Shown: positions 1 to 8,930 of the stretch, in pieces
Position numbering within the stretch: position 1 is the first letter of the stretch
Layout: every line of letters starts with the position of its first letter
Origin: Leucobacter sp. UT-8R-CII-1-4
GTDB taxonomy: Bacteria; Actinomycetota; Actinomycetes; Actinomycetales; Microbacteriaceae
Assembly: GCF_030010235.1 (NCBI RefSeq)
Contig: NZ_JASCRS010000001.1
Coordinates: 248,001-312,000, forward strand
Reading direction: 5' to 3'
Length of the DNA: 64,000 nucleotides
Position numbers and translations under genes: made by a program
The notes under the pieces: generated by a model
Seen by the model: only the letters and a program-made list of their open reading frames with translations
Database searches by the model: none
What the model was told of the DNA's origin: nothing

Positions 1-39
1 AGCCGGCTGCGCACTTTCATTTGAGTTTGGGAAGCTCAT
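1..39 (-). CDS. Possible start of a gene running off the window edge
   Basis: On the minus strand an ATG at position 39 opens a frame that stays open to the edge (13 codons, beginning MSFPNSNE). It lies 2 nt beyond the stop of the metallopeptidase gene and has a GAGG ribosome-binding sequence about 6 nt upstream, which suggests a second gene in the same transcript. Too little is visible to give a function; this could be a chance frame. Confidence 0.4.
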   Translation of the reverse strand, partial: MSFPNSNESAQPA

Positions 40-41
40 TG

Positions 42-1559
42 TTACCTCGCGTTCCATGAGCGCCAAGCAGTGGGCGTCGCGTCAATCGTTTCGCCCGAGG
101 CGGTGGTTGGATAGTGCAGACCGATCCAGGTATATGGGTCAAACATCATGTACTCAGCTCGATACATCACCTGGGAAATATCGACCCCACTTGCAGCCAT
201 GAAAGCAAAGTAGTTACCTGCAGCGTCATAGGCTAGTGGGCTTGTGGTGCTCTCGCTAAACGCATGGGCACCTACGAGACCTTGCAACCCCTCGTCTGGA
301 GTCGCAACTATGGCTGCCTGAACATTGGGATTCAGAGTGAGTTGTACTCCATCGTGCGGCGAAGCAACTAGGTCTTCGATGTATCGCGCATACCCCTCAG
401 AGCCAAAACTAAATGCCAGGTTCTCGCTGCTGCTCTCATCAAAAATCATGTGCGAGAACGTGGTCATTTCTAGCGCGTGCGCAAATTCATGCGCCGCAAC
501 TCGCAGGGGCGTCTGCTCACTTGTAGCAATCTTTTCACCGTTAAATGCTGCCAACGATCCGCTTTGCCCGCCGAACATTCCAAGTTCAAGCAGCATGCCA
601 CGTTTTTCGGCAAGCTCAGTGGCACCGTTCGTCACGTCAAGCGGGACCGAAACAAGTGTGACTCCCGCTTCTTCCCAGTCGCGCTTGATGTCTTTTCGAT
701 ATTCACCGACACCGTAGACTGCGTCCTGGTACCGCTCACTATTGCCAGAGTAGAACGCAGGAAACCCGGGAATCGTTGAGTACCCCGAAGTTGCTACCTC
801 GGTTTGCAGCACTCCGGCAGCGGCGGTCTGCACGTCACCCGCGATGGCGTCGATAGCGGCAGCTTCGTCGGCGTAGCCAAAAAGCACGGAGTTCTCACTA
901 TGAACGGCGTAGACCCCACCTTTGTCGTCCCATGGCATGGGCGTGCGAGGAGCTATTTCAATGATTCGATACGAGCTGTGAGAGCCGTCGCCCCCGTCAA
1001 CTGTCACGTCGTAGTCGAAGCTTTGTGTGAGAATGCCACAGTTTTGCACTCCTACAACACAATCAGGCTCTGGGCCGTTCTCGCCAACAGCGGCGCGCGT
1101 GTGCGTGAAGCCGAGATCAAATGCGATTCGCAATCCGTTTGCCATTGGCCGACTTGGGTCGTAGCTTTCGGCGTCGTAACTGTAGTCGTCTTCATACACG
1201 GCGTCGATCAGGCCCACTGTCCAACCGACCTCTTTGCTCCCATCCCAGATCTGGGCGAGCTGATCCCGTGCAGGGCCTTCAGCCCACCGCAAAAACCCTT
1301 CGCGGTCGTCTTCAAGCATCGCAAGTGACATCGCTGAATAGATGTCTTCCTTATCGCCATCGACGAGGGCTTGCAGGGATGCGTCCATCTCGCCGAATCG
1401 AGCCTGGATCAGCAGACCGCTGCCAGTGATACCGCCGAGGAGAAAGAGGGCGACCGCGGCGAGGCCGATCACCTGTTTCATTGGCAACCAGGGTCGCTTC
1501 ACGCCTCCGCTTGGGGCTGCATCTTGGGAAACACTCGGGGGCTGCGCTGGAGGGTGCAT
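42..1559 (-). CDS. Membrane-anchored zinc metallopeptidase-like protein (gluzincin type)
   Basis: The 505-residue protein has a short Pro/Ser-rich cytoplasmic head, one transmembrane helix at about residues 28-52, and a long, probably extracytoplasmic, region. The key feature is AAHEFAHALE with HExxH at residues 357-361, followed by SEGYARY with Glu388, the spacing expected of gluzincin zinc peptidases (two His plus a downstream Glu). Two cysteines near residues 167 and 174 could form a disulfide. I do not recognise the first 340 residues as a known domain. ATG start. No partner gene is obvious except a possible downstream gene at the window edge. The peptidase call rests on the zinc motif alone; substrate unknown. 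Confidence 0.6.
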   Translation of the reverse strand: MHPPAQPPSVSQDAAPSGGVKRPWLPMKQVIGLAAVALFLLGGITGSGLLIQARFGEMDASLQALVDGDKEDIYSAMSLAMLEDDREGFLRWAEGPARDQLAQIWDGSKEVGWTVGLIDAVYEDDYSYDAESYDPSRPMANGLRIAFDLGFTHTRAAVGENGPEPDCVVGVQNCGILTQSFDYDVTVDGGDGSHSSYRIIEIAPRTPMPWDDKGGVYAVHSENSVLFGYADEAAAIDAIAGDVQTAAAGVLQTEVATSGYSTIPGFPAFYSGNSERYQDAVYGVGEYRKDIKRDWEEAGVTLVSVPLDVTNGATELAEKRGMLLELGMFGGQSGSLAAFNGEKIATSEQTPLRVAAHEFAHALEMTTFSHMIFDESSSENLAFSFGSEGYARYIEDLVASPHDGVQLTLNPNVQAAIVATPDEGLQGLVGAHAFSESTTSPLAYDAAGNYFAFMAASGVDISQVMYRAEYMMFDPYTWIGLHYPTTASGETIDATPTAWRSWNAR

Positions 1560-1670
1560 GGTTCCATCCTGCCTTATTTAGACATCTGTTCGCACATATA
1601 GATCTGATGAACTCGGGTTAGGGTAATGAGCAAAGACCCGACAGCCGCCATTTAGTCCACGGAAATCAAG

Positions 1671-2513
1671 TTGAACTCTTTCAGTAAAGATGACTGGGAG
1701 CGAAGCGCATTACGCACGAGCTCAATAGCCGATCCCTACCTCATGGGCACGGGCGTCGTGACGGCAGAAGACACCTCCGGCAGGCCGATTTCGCCACCGC
1801 ACAGCCACCCAGACGCCATGCTTGCCTGGTGTTACCGCGGCACCGTGTGGGTGCATCTCCAAGACGCGCGGTGGCGACTCGCGCCGGGTCAGGGCGTGTG
1901 GATCCCCCCGTTCACCCCACACACCGCGCATCATGAACCAGGCTCAACCGGCTGCTACACCTACATTCCAGATTCGCATTTTGCGACTCCGCCAGCTGCG
2001 GTCAGCCAGGCCTATTTACCCAGAGCCGTGCAAGAGATGCTGTTGCATCTTGGCATCAACGACATGCCAACCGATTTACGGGTACGCATTCAATCGGTGC
2101 TTATCGAGATGTTGCAGCTGCCAGCCCCCGCGCTCAATGATGAGTGGACCGAGGTGCCGATGCCCACCGACGAACGGGTGCGACCGCTTATGCAAGCGGT
2201 GCTGGCCGACCCGGGTGACCCGCGCACGGTTCGTGAACTCCTCGCCGCCCACGGATTGCACGAGCGAACCGTGCTCCGAATTTTCCAGCATGACACCGGC
2301 ATGAGTTTTTCTCGCTGGCGCACCGGAGTACGCATGACACTCGCCGCACGATTGATCGTCGACGGTTTGCCGATTGGTTCGGCTGCTGCACGCTGCGGCT
2401 ATGCAACAGCCAGTGCGTTTTCGGCGAGCTTTAAAGAACGATTCGGCCTAACCCCACGGGAGTACCTGCTTCGCACACAGGCCGATACTGCGCAGCATCT
2501 CTATTGGCGATAA
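1671..2513 (+). CDS. AraC-family regulator with N-terminal cupin domain
   Basis: The 280-residue protein has a His-rich cupin sensor region (PPHSHPDAML, about residues 43-110) and a C-terminal pair of helix-turn-helix motifs (about 175-270) ending in the family signature GYATASAFSASFKERFG. The start is TTG with GGA about 8 nt upstream; no ATG lies further upstream in frame. It precedes siderophore locus 1 in the same direction, separated by 161 bp with an iron box, so it may be a siderophore-responsive activator of that locus, as AraC proteins beside siderophore transporters often are. That role is inferred from position only. Confidence 0.85.
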   Translation: MNSFSKDDWERSALRTSSIADPYLMGTGVVTAEDTSGRPISPPHSHPDAMLAWCYRGTVWVHLQDARWRLAPGQGVWIPPFTPHTAHHEPGSTGCYTYIPDSHFATPPAAVSQAYLPRAVQEMLLHLGINDMPTDLRVRIQSVLIEMLQLPAPALNDEWTEVPMPTDERVRPLMQAVLADPGDPRTVRELLAAHGLHERTVLRIFQHDTGMSFSRWRTGVRMTLAARLIVDGLPIGSAAARCGYATASAFSASFKERFGLTPREYLLRTQADTAQHLYWR

Positions 2514-2605
2514 TTCTGCGTCAAAGCTCCATCGAGGCGTCTAGGCGATACAAGAAGTCTGGTTCTCAACACTTTGGGAGCCCACAAAACCCTAACATCG
2601 GACTG

Positions 2606-2624
2606 TTAGGAAAGGCTTACCTAA
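2606..2624 (+). promoter_or_regulatory. DtxR/IdeR-like iron box upstream of siderophore locus 1
   Basis: TTAGGAAAGGCTTACCTAA matches the 19-bp DtxR consensus TTAGGTTAGGCTAACCTAA at 16 of 19 positions and keeps both TTAGG/CCTAA ends. It lies about 50 bp before the ATG of the binding protein, where a bound repressor would block transcription. Iron-dependent repression is inferred. Confidence 0.8.
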
Positions 2625-2674
2625 CCTTCATCTGTGGAGCACCTTCGCGCCACCCCTGTTCTTGAAGGAGAATC

Positions 2675-3721
2675 ATGTCTTCTGCCCCCGCCCGCCGGAA
2701 ACTTCGCCGAGGCCTCGCTCTCGTCGCAGCAGCCGTAGCCCTCACCCTTGCTGGCTGCTCAGCCGACGGTTCCGAGGCGCCACCGACTGCGTCTGGCGAT
2801 GGCGTAGTCATTGAGCACGGCCTGGGCGAAACAGTCATCCCCGAAAAGCCGACCCGGGTAGTGGCGCTTGGCTGGATGACACCAGACATCGTCGCAGCGC
2901 TCGGCACAAATCCAATCGGCATTGAAGAGGTGTGGGGCGCGGGCGAAAGCGGCTACCAGCCCTGGTTCGAAGACTTCGTAACCGAAGAATACGGTGAAAC
3001 CCCCGAGCTCATTCCCTTCGCCGAGAATGGCCCCAACTACGAAGCGATAAAGGCCCTCAACCCCGACCTGATCCTGAGCCTGTACTCCGGCCTCAGCGAC
3101 ATCGAATACAACCGACTCAGCGAAATCGCCCCCACCGTACCCTTCATTGAGGGCCCTTGGAACCCAGGCACCTGGGAAGGCATGACCCGCACCGTCGGCA
3201 AAGCACTCTCGGCCGATGCCAAAGCAGAAGAGCTCATCGCCGAGACCGAAGCGCAGATCACCTCACTCGCAGCAGCCCACCCAGAGTTCGAAGACAAAAG
3301 CTTCGTCTGGGGTCTCACTCTCAATGAGGGTGGCACCGACCTCGGTGTATACCTCGAATACGACCCGCGCGTGCGTATTACCGAGGCACTCGGATTCAAC
3401 TCAACCTCAGCAATGGACAGCTTCCTCGCAAGCGCTGAGGGCGACAACTGGTACACCGGCGTGAGCCTTGAAAAGCTCTACGACGTCGAAGCCGATCTCT
3501 TTGCAGCCTGGGGTGGCAGCGTAGAGGAGGGCAAATACACCGTCGAGAACAAGGTTGTCTCGCGCTGGAATCCGATCGCAAATGGCGCCTACGTGATCTA
3601 CACCGATACCGCCGAGGCTTCAGCGATCAGCGCCCCGACAGTGCTCTCACTCAAGTACATTCTGCCCACGTACGTCGACAATCTCGCAGCGGCGCTGCAG
3701 GGCGATCCAACCATCTCGTAA
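2675..3721 (+). CDS. Iron-siderophore ABC transporter substrate-binding lipoprotein (locus 1)
   Basis: A type II signal peptide ends in LAGC with the lipidated cysteine at residue 28, followed by a FecB/FepB-type periplasmic-binding fold (EKPTRVVALGWMTPDIVAALG near the start, ALNPDLIL in the middle). The 348-residue length is normal for the class. ATG has an ideal AAGGAG 4 nt upstream. It should bind a ferric siderophore outside the membrane and pass it to the two permeases that follow at once. A DtxR-like box upstream suggests iron control. The siderophore cannot be told from sequence. Confidence 0.92.
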   Translation: MSSAPARRKLRRGLALVAAAVALTLAGCSADGSEAPPTASGDGVVIEHGLGETVIPEKPTRVVALGWMTPDIVAALGTNPIGIEEVWGAGESGYQPWFEDFVTEEYGETPELIPFAENGPNYEAIKALNPDLILSLYSGLSDIEYNRLSEIAPTVPFIEGPWNPGTWEGMTRTVGKALSADAKAEELIAETEAQITSLAAAHPEFEDKSFVWGLTLNEGGTDLGVYLEYDPRVRITEALGFNSTSAMDSFLASAEGDNWYTGVSLEKLYDVEADLFAAWGGSVEEGKYTVENKVVSRWNPIANGAYVIYTDTAEASAISAPTVLSLKYILPTYVDNLAAALQGDPTIS

Positions 3722-3735
3722 AGGTAAATCATTAG

Positions 3736-4833
3736 ATGTCCCAGCCGTCCACTCCCTCAGATTTGAGAGAAACTGACGACGGCTCGAACACCTCAGCTCG
3801 CGGCGTGGAGAGTCCCAAAACAGACTCGCCACGCCGCGCTGGGGCGCTCGCGCTCGGCCTAATCGTCTCTGCTGCGGTGTTGCTTCTCGCGGCACTCGCC
3901 TCACTCGCAATCGGCAATCGGGGCATAGCGCCCGACACCGTATTGCAAGCGATTTTCGATTACGACGACGAGAACCCACTGCACCTCATGGTGATGGAAC
4001 TGCGCGTACCACGAACAGTTCTCGGCATTGTCGTGGGCGCTGCCCTTGCCGTGTGCGGCGGTCTCATTCAGGCTTTCACCCGCAATCCCTTGGCCGATCC
4101 TGGCATTCTCGGCGTAAACGCGGGTGCCTCATTCGCAGTCACCTTCGCCGTAGGCGTGCTCGGTCTCACCGCCCCTGGCAGCTACGTTCCCTTCGCACTC
4201 GGGGGCGCCTTCGTACTTACCGTGCTGGTGTATGTGCTCGGCTCATTTGGCGCGTCAGGCGCAACACCCGTGAAACTCACGCTCGCAGGCGTAGCCCTCG
4301 GCGCGACGTTCACCGGCTTCACCACAGCAATCGTGCTCCGCGATCACAGCACGCTGCAGGTCATGCGATTCTGGGGCGTTGGATCAATCGGCGGACGAAC
4401 CACCGACCAACTGGCTTGGGCCATTCCACTGATCGCACTCGGCCTGATCATTGGACTCTTTTGTGCCCGTTCACTGAATGCGCTGGCACTCGGTGACGAC
4501 TTGGCGCACGCACTCGGTGCGAGGGTGCGAGTGACCCGTTTGTTTGTCATCATCTCGGTCACCTTGCTCGCCGGTACTGCTGTGGCGGCAGCCGGACCCA
4601 TCGCATTTGTCGGGCTCATGATTCCGCACGTAGTGCGCTGGTTTACCGGCCCAGATCAGCGATGGGTGCTCAGCTATTCGGCCATTATCGGCCCGGCATT
4701 TTTGCTGATCGCAGATATTCTCGGTCGCGTCGTGCTGCCAAATAGTGAAATGCGGGTAGGCATTGTGACGGCGCTGCTCGGCTCCCCCATTCTGATCATG
4801 CTGGTGCGTCGAAAGCGAGTAAGCGGACTGTGA
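3736..4833 (+). CDS. FecCD-family siderophore permease (locus 1, first subunit)
   Basis: A polytopic protein of 365 residues with the FecCD hallmarks LRVPRTVLGIVVGAALAVCG, then QAFTRNPLADPGILGV, and C-terminal GPIAFVGLMIPHVVRW, the loop that contacts the ATPase. A non-homologous cytoplasmic tail of about 40 residues precedes the first helix. It starts 14 bp after the binding protein and overlaps the next permease by 4 bp, so it is translationally coupled. It should form half of the membrane channel. No ATPase gene follows this pair. Confidence 0.93.
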   Translation: MSQPSTPSDLRETDDGSNTSARGVESPKTDSPRRAGALALGLIVSAAVLLLAALASLAIGNRGIAPDTVLQAIFDYDDENPLHLMVMELRVPRTVLGIVVGAALAVCGGLIQAFTRNPLADPGILGVNAGASFAVTFAVGVLGLTAPGSYVPFALGGAFVLTVLVYVLGSFGASGATPVKLTLAGVALGATFTGFTTAIVLRDHSTLQVMRFWGVGSIGGRTTDQLAWAIPLIALGLIIGLFCARSLNALALGDDLAHALGARVRVTRLFVIISVTLLAGTAVAAAGPIAFVGLMIPHVVRWFTGPDQRWVLSYSAIIGPAFLLIADILGRVVLPNSEMRVGIVTALLGSPILIMLVRRKRVSGL

Positions 4834-5894
4834 ACGCGACCCAGATTCCTCTCATTGACCGTGGCCGTCGTCTGATCCGAATCGATCGCCCATATCTTGG
4901 AGCACTCGTTCCGGTACGCGCGATCCTCGTGAGTGTTGCGCTGCTTTGCATCATTTTTGCTGCCGCTTTCGCATCTATGACCATCGGGGCCTACGAGGTC
5001 AGCCTCAGCGCTGTCGTGCGCTCACTTTTCGACCCGGGCTACAATGCCGATGTTCGACAGGTTGTGGTCGAGTGGCGTCTCCCCCGGGTGCTTTTTGCCG
5101 TGCTTTGCGGTGCAGCGCTTGCCCTTGCGGGCGGTGTCTTTCAGTCCCTCACACGCAATCCGCTTGGCTCACCCGACATTATTGGTTTCGGTGTCGGGGC
5201 CCAATTTGGGGTCACCCTTGTCATGGTCGTACTCGATTTGAACACCTACCTTTTCAAAGCGGCCGGCGCACTCATCGGCGGTCTGCTCACGGCGCTGCTG
5301 GTGTATCTCCTCGCAAACAAACACACCTCGGTGTCGTCATTTCGACTGATCATTGTTGGCATTGGCGTCTCTGCAGGTCTTGGCTCTTTGACCTCGTGGA
5401 TCCTCATCTCGGTCAGCGTTGAGAAAGCGATGATGGCGGCAACATGGGGCGCTGGATCCCTCGCTTCGCTCGGCTTTGATCAGCTCGTTCCCGCAGCGGC
5501 GGTGTTTGTTGTAGTGACCCTGCTCACCTTTCCGCTCGCTCGCACACTGCCGGTCCTTGAGATGGGCGACGACGCGGCTACCGCGCTCGGCATTCAGCCT
5601 GGACGCACGAGACTCTGGGCGATGGTCATTGGAGTCTCACTGGTCGCCCTAGTGACGGCTGCTGCTGGCCCGATTTCGTTCATTGCACTCGCTGCTCCGC
5701 AAATATCGCAGCGACTCACGAGGTCAAACACCCCCATGGGCACGGTGCCGTTAATGCTGACAGGCGCGGCCCTTGTTGTCGTGTCAGACACGGTTGCGCA
5801 AATGGCTGCCGTGCCGGTTGGCGTTGTCACCGTATCGGTAGGTGGCATCTACCTTGCCTGGTTGCTGGCCGCTCAGTACGCTCGTCGAAGCTAA
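4830..5894 (+). CDS. FecCD-family siderophore permease (locus 1, second subunit)
   Basis: The 354-residue permease has the family signatures EWRLPRVLFAVLCGAALALA, FQSLTRNPLGSPDIIGF and GPISFIALAAPQISQRL. The GTG start lies inside the stop of the preceding gene (GTGA overlap), which fixes the start. With the preceding subunit it should form the importer channel. The gene ends 40 bp before the convergent NRDE gene, so there is no room for an ATP-binding subunit; it must borrow one from elsewhere. Confidence 0.93.
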   Translation: MNATQIPLIDRGRRLIRIDRPYLGALVPVRAILVSVALLCIIFAAAFASMTIGAYEVSLSAVVRSLFDPGYNADVRQVVVEWRLPRVLFAVLCGAALALAGGVFQSLTRNPLGSPDIIGFGVGAQFGVTLVMVVLDLNTYLFKAAGALIGGLLTALLVYLLANKHTSVSSFRLIIVGIGVSAGLGSLTSWILISVSVEKAMMAATWGAGSLASLGFDQLVPAAAVFVVVTLLTFPLARTLPVLEMGDDAATALGIQPGRTRLWAMVIGVSLVALVTAAAGPISFIALAAPQISQRLTRSNTPMGTVPLMLTGAALVVVSDTVAQMAAVPVGVVTVSVGGIYLAWLLAAQYARRS

Positions 5895-5896
5895 CG

Positions 5897-5924
5897 AACA
5901 CCGCTGCGAACCAACACCGCTGCG
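5897..5924. repeat. Two direct copies of a 12-bp unit between convergent genes
   Basis: AACACCGCTGCG occurs at 5897-5908 and again at 5913-5924 (period 16 bp), in the 40-bp gap between the permease stop and the stop of the convergent NRDE gene. I see no hairpin and no T-run. Function unknown; probably a local duplication. Confidence 0.6.
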
Positions 5925-5934
5925 CAACGCCCCA

Positions 5935-6687
5935 TCAAGCCTGTCGAAACTCTGGGCTGCCCCACACTGCGGGCTCTTCAAGAGTGGCACTATCAAGCTC
6001 AACCGAAGCGCCCGAGCCATCTGCTGCGTCTGCACTGCGTATCTCTGCGGTGCAGACAAGCAGCGACAGGGTTTCATAGCCGTGGCCACGGTTGTCCCGA
6101 ATGATTGCGCGATCGTCACCCGCTGACAATTGCGCAGTCTGAGCGAGCAGGTCGATCCAACGCTCACGCCAAGTCTGCCCGAGCCCGGCCAGCTTTCTGA
6201 ACTCGGGCAGCCACTTTGCAATTCGAGCGGAGCGAGGATCGTCAACGTCGTGGTGGGCGATCATATGCACGCCCGGCGCAAGTTCGGAACGGGCAAGTAC
6301 CTCACCATCCCAGCTCGACACTGTTACCGAGCCACCGGAAATCGTCACGAGGTTGAACCCGGCGGTTTTTGGCGGCTCTGGGAGCTGATCGCCAGCGACC
6401 GCGTCAAGTACCAGCGCTCCCCGCGAGGCGAGTCCATTGGCGCCAGCGGGCAGCCCCGCCGAGTAGACATCGGCGCGGTTCAGAATCACAGAAAGCCGCC
6501 CCTGCTGAGGAGCTGCCGCAAGCCATGCACCGCCAGCCCGCCGATCTCGCACGCCGAGCACTCCCGGCCGATCTGCCCACCACTCTCCGGGCGGGTCCCA
6601 GGCGCGGGCTGGATCTTCGTCACGCACGGCCAATACCCGCACGGCTTCAGTCTTCGAAATCGGTACTTCCACCAGCACAGTGCACAT
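5935..6687 (-). CDS. NRDE-family protein (TANGO2-like)
   Basis: The protein begins MCTVLVEVP and contains AVRDEDPARAWDPPG and later ILNRADVYSAGLPAGANGLASRG, the arrangement of the NRDE/TANGO2 family, in which Cys2 and the N-R-D-E-like box are conserved (here the box is VRDE rather than NRDE). I chose the ATG at 6687 because family members start MC, and a GAGGGG sequence lies 6 nt upstream; an ATG two codons earlier is possible. Family function is unsettled (links to haem and lipid handling have been reported for TANGO2). It is divergent from coaBC, with a 77-bp shared promoter region. Confidence 0.75.
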   Translation of the reverse strand: MCTVLVEVPISKTEAVRVLAVRDEDPARAWDPPGEWWADRPGVLGVRDRRAGGAWLAAAPQQGRLSVILNRADVYSAGLPAGANGLASRGALVLDAVAGDQLPEPPKTAGFNLVTISGGSVTVSSWDGEVLARSELAPGVHMIAHHDVDDPRSARIAKWLPEFRKLAGLGQTWRERWIDLLAQTAQLSAGDDRAIIRDNRGHGYETLSLLVCTAEIRSADAADGSGASVELDSATLEEPAVWGSPEFRQA

Positions 6688-6764
6688 TGGCATCCCCTCG
6701 TCTCGCAGCGAGTATAGCGAGGGAGTATCACGAGGGCCCAAGCTTCGCGTGCGAGGATGGAGAA

Positions 6765-8015
6765 ATGAACATCGTGCTCGGCGTATCTGGCGGTATCGCG
6801 GCTTATAAAGCAGTCTCACTTGCGCGGCTTTTTGTTGAGAGCGGGCACGAACTCCACGTGGTACCCACCGCCGATGCGCTACGTTTTGTTGGCCTGCCAA
6901 CATGGGAGGCGATTAGCCGAAATCCGGTCACAACCTCAGTGCACGACAATGTGCCAGAGGTGCGGCATGTCGGTCTCGGCCAGCGCGCAGACTTGATCGT
7001 CATAGCCCCGGCAACAGCCAACACGCTCGCAAAAATGACGGCCGGCCTTGCCGACGATTTACTTGGCACCACACTGCTGGCAAGCACCGCTCCCGTGCTC
7101 GTGGCTCCGGCTATGCACACTGAGATGTGGCAGCACGCGGCAACGCAACACAATGTGCAAACACTTCGCAATCGCGGAGTACACTTCGTGGGCCCAGATA
7201 TTGGCAGGCTCACCGGCAATGACAGCGGCCCCGGCCGCATGAGCGAGCCCGAGACAATCTTTGCGGCGGCGAATTCGCTACTTGATTCGCTTCCGAGTCA
7301 GCAGGAGACGCTGGATCACCCGACCGCAGATCTTGCCGGTCTTCGTGTGCTGGTGAGCGCTGGCGGTACCAGAGAGCCGCTTGACCCGGTACGTTTTTTG
7401 GGCAATCGATCCAGCGGAAAACAAGGTGTGGCGATTGCAGCGGCGGCAGCGGCCAGGGGCGCTGAAGTAACCCTGGTTGCTGCCAATATTGACGATTCGA
7501 TACTCGCGACGGCAGGAACTATTCGAGTGCTACCAGTTGGCACGACAGCAGACCTCGACAAGGCAATGCGTGCCGAGTCGGCCCAAGCAGATGTGGTGAT
7601 CATGGCTGCGGCAGTAGCCGACTATCGTGCCGCCGAAATCGCTGATGGCAAGATACGCAAAGAAGAGACAAACGACAGCACGCTCACGCTGACCCTCGTC
7701 GAGAACCCTGATGTGTTGCGCGGCCTCGTCTCTGCACGAAAACCAGGGCAGCTGATCGTTGGATTCGCCGCTGAGACGGTGCAGAACGATGATGAGTTGC
7801 TCGAACGCGGCCGCCGAAAACTCGCGCGAAAAGGCTGCGATCTGCTTGCCTTGAATGCCGTTGGATGGGGTGAAGGCTTCGAATCGGACCACAACGAACT
7901 ACTGATTCTTGGCAGCGACGGCGCAGTGCTTCAGGCAGCTCGCGGCAGCAAGACTCAGACCGCGCACGCGCTCCTGAACGCAATCAGCACGACGAGGGCT
8001 GGCCGCGTGAGCTGA
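6765..8015 (+). CDS. coaBC: Bifunctional phosphopantothenoylcysteine decarboxylase / phosphopantothenate-cysteine ligase
   Basis: The 416-residue protein has the CoaC flavoprotein half (GVSGGIAAYKAV at residue 6, RHVGLGQRADLIVIAPATAN with the catalytic His, PAMHTEMW) and the CoaB ligase half (VLVSAGGTREPLDPVRFL, NRSSGKQG, AAAVADYR). It makes 4'-phosphopantetheine from 4'-phosphopantothenate, cysteine and a nucleotide, in coenzyme A synthesis in the cytoplasm. ATG at 6765 with GAGGATGGAG upstream is the start; the frame is open further upstream but that part overlaps the divergent NRDE gene. The segment GRLTGNDSGPGRMSEP lacks the cysteine found there in the E. coli enzyme, which as far as I recall is usual in actinobacteria. 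Confidence 0.96.
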   Translation: MNIVLGVSGGIAAYKAVSLARLFVESGHELHVVPTADALRFVGLPTWEAISRNPVTTSVHDNVPEVRHVGLGQRADLIVIAPATANTLAKMTAGLADDLLGTTLLASTAPVLVAPAMHTEMWQHAATQHNVQTLRNRGVHFVGPDIGRLTGNDSGPGRMSEPETIFAAANSLLDSLPSQQETLDHPTADLAGLRVLVSAGGTREPLDPVRFLGNRSSGKQGVAIAAAAAARGAEVTLVAANIDDSILATAGTIRVLPVGTTADLDKAMRAESAQADVVIMAAAVADYRAAEIADGKIRKEETNDSTLTLTLVENPDVLRGLVSARKPGQLIVGFAAETVQNDDELLERGRRKLARKGCDLLALNAVGWGEGFESDHNELLILGSDGAVLQAARGSKTQTAHALLNAISTTRAGRVS

Positions 8016-8022
8016 GCAAGCT

Positions 8023-8898
8023 TCAACGCTTTCCCGTAAACGGAATCAGCCGAGGTGTGCGAGCGACATAGCGCTGATAGTCCGGCTCGTCGCCCCATTT
8101 ACGTGCTGCTTTTGTCTCGAGCAGTGGAATGCCGCTCACTTTGGTGAGAAGAAAGATCACGAACAGTGGCGAGAGCACTGCGACCCACTGCCAACCGTGC
8201 AGCGCCGGTATTGCCACCACAAACACTCCAATCCAAAGCGTGATCTCGCCGAGGTAGTTGGGGTGACGCACTACCGACCAGAGACCGCTCTGAATGAATG
8301 TTCCAGTATTTTCCGGCTGCCTTTTGAAGTGAGACTTTTGCCAGTCTGCCACGATCTCAATCGTGAAGCCGATCAACCAGATCCCGCCGCCAACCCAGAT
8401 CGTCCACTCTGACGAGCTCGCGTTCGACGAGGAAATAGCGATCCAGGCAGCAGATGCCGTCAGACTGACCCACAGTCCCTGAATTGTCCATACAGATAAA
8501 AACCGAAGCGGATTGTTTTTGATCTCATCAAAACGATCGTCACCGCCAGAGCGGAGATTGCGAACGAACAAGAACGACCCCAGGCGCAACGCCCAAAGGA
8601 GGACCATAACGCCCAACACAACTTGACGTAGCTCAAGGCTTGGCGCCAGCAAGAGCAACACCAGGGTCACCGTGAAATATGTTGCACTGCCGGTTGCATC
8701 AAAATATCGGTCCGTTCGATAGAGGACCGCAGGGATATAGGCAACCCATTGCACCACGAAAGCAATAGTGACGGCTACCGCGAATGCCGGCCATTGGCCG
8801 AGAAGCCAGTTGGTCTGGCTCCCGGCAAGCGCAAGCAAGGCTCCGAGCACAATCGGCACAACGACGAGAATCAATGAACGAGCAGAGTTTTGTTTCAT
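8023..8898 (-). CDS. DUF1295-family membrane protein (steroid 5-alpha-reductase-like)
   Basis: The 291-residue protein has about seven transmembrane helices and the C-terminal motif GLWSVVRHPNYLGEITLW, which places it in the DUF1295 family, related to steroid reductases and isoprenylcysteine methyltransferases. It probably acts on a lipid-like substrate in the membrane, perhaps with NAD(P)H. It starts 32 bp downstream of the acyl-CoA ligase on the same strand, so they probably share a transcript with the MMPL transporter. Convergent with coaBC, with only 7 bp between the stops. Substrate unknown. Confidence 0.82.
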   Translation of the reverse strand: MKQNSARSLILVVVPIVLGALLALAGSQTNWLLGQWPAFAVAVTIAFVVQWVAYIPAVLYRTDRYFDATGSATYFTVTLVLLLLAPSLELRQVVLGVMVLLWALRLGSFLFVRNLRSGGDDRFDEIKNNPLRFLSVWTIQGLWVSLTASAAWIAISSSNASSSEWTIWVGGGIWLIGFTIEIVADWQKSHFKRQPENTGTFIQSGLWSVVRHPNYLGEITLWIGVFVVAIPALHGWQWVAVLSPLFVIFLLTKVSGIPLLETKAARKWGDEPDYQRYVARTPRLIPFTGKR

Positions 8899-8930
8899 GG
8901 TACGTTCTTTCGGTTCGGTGGTGAGTCCGC

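Noticed and set aside
1613-1630. Possible iron box GGTTAGGGTAATGAG before the first AraC gene
   Set aside because: Only the central TTAGGGTAA resembles the DtxR consensus; flanks do not match and there is no palindrome.
6369-6764. Open frame upstream of coaBC in the same frame
   Set aside because: It overlaps the divergent NRDE gene, and a ribosome-binding site and the conserved CoaC start lie at 6765.
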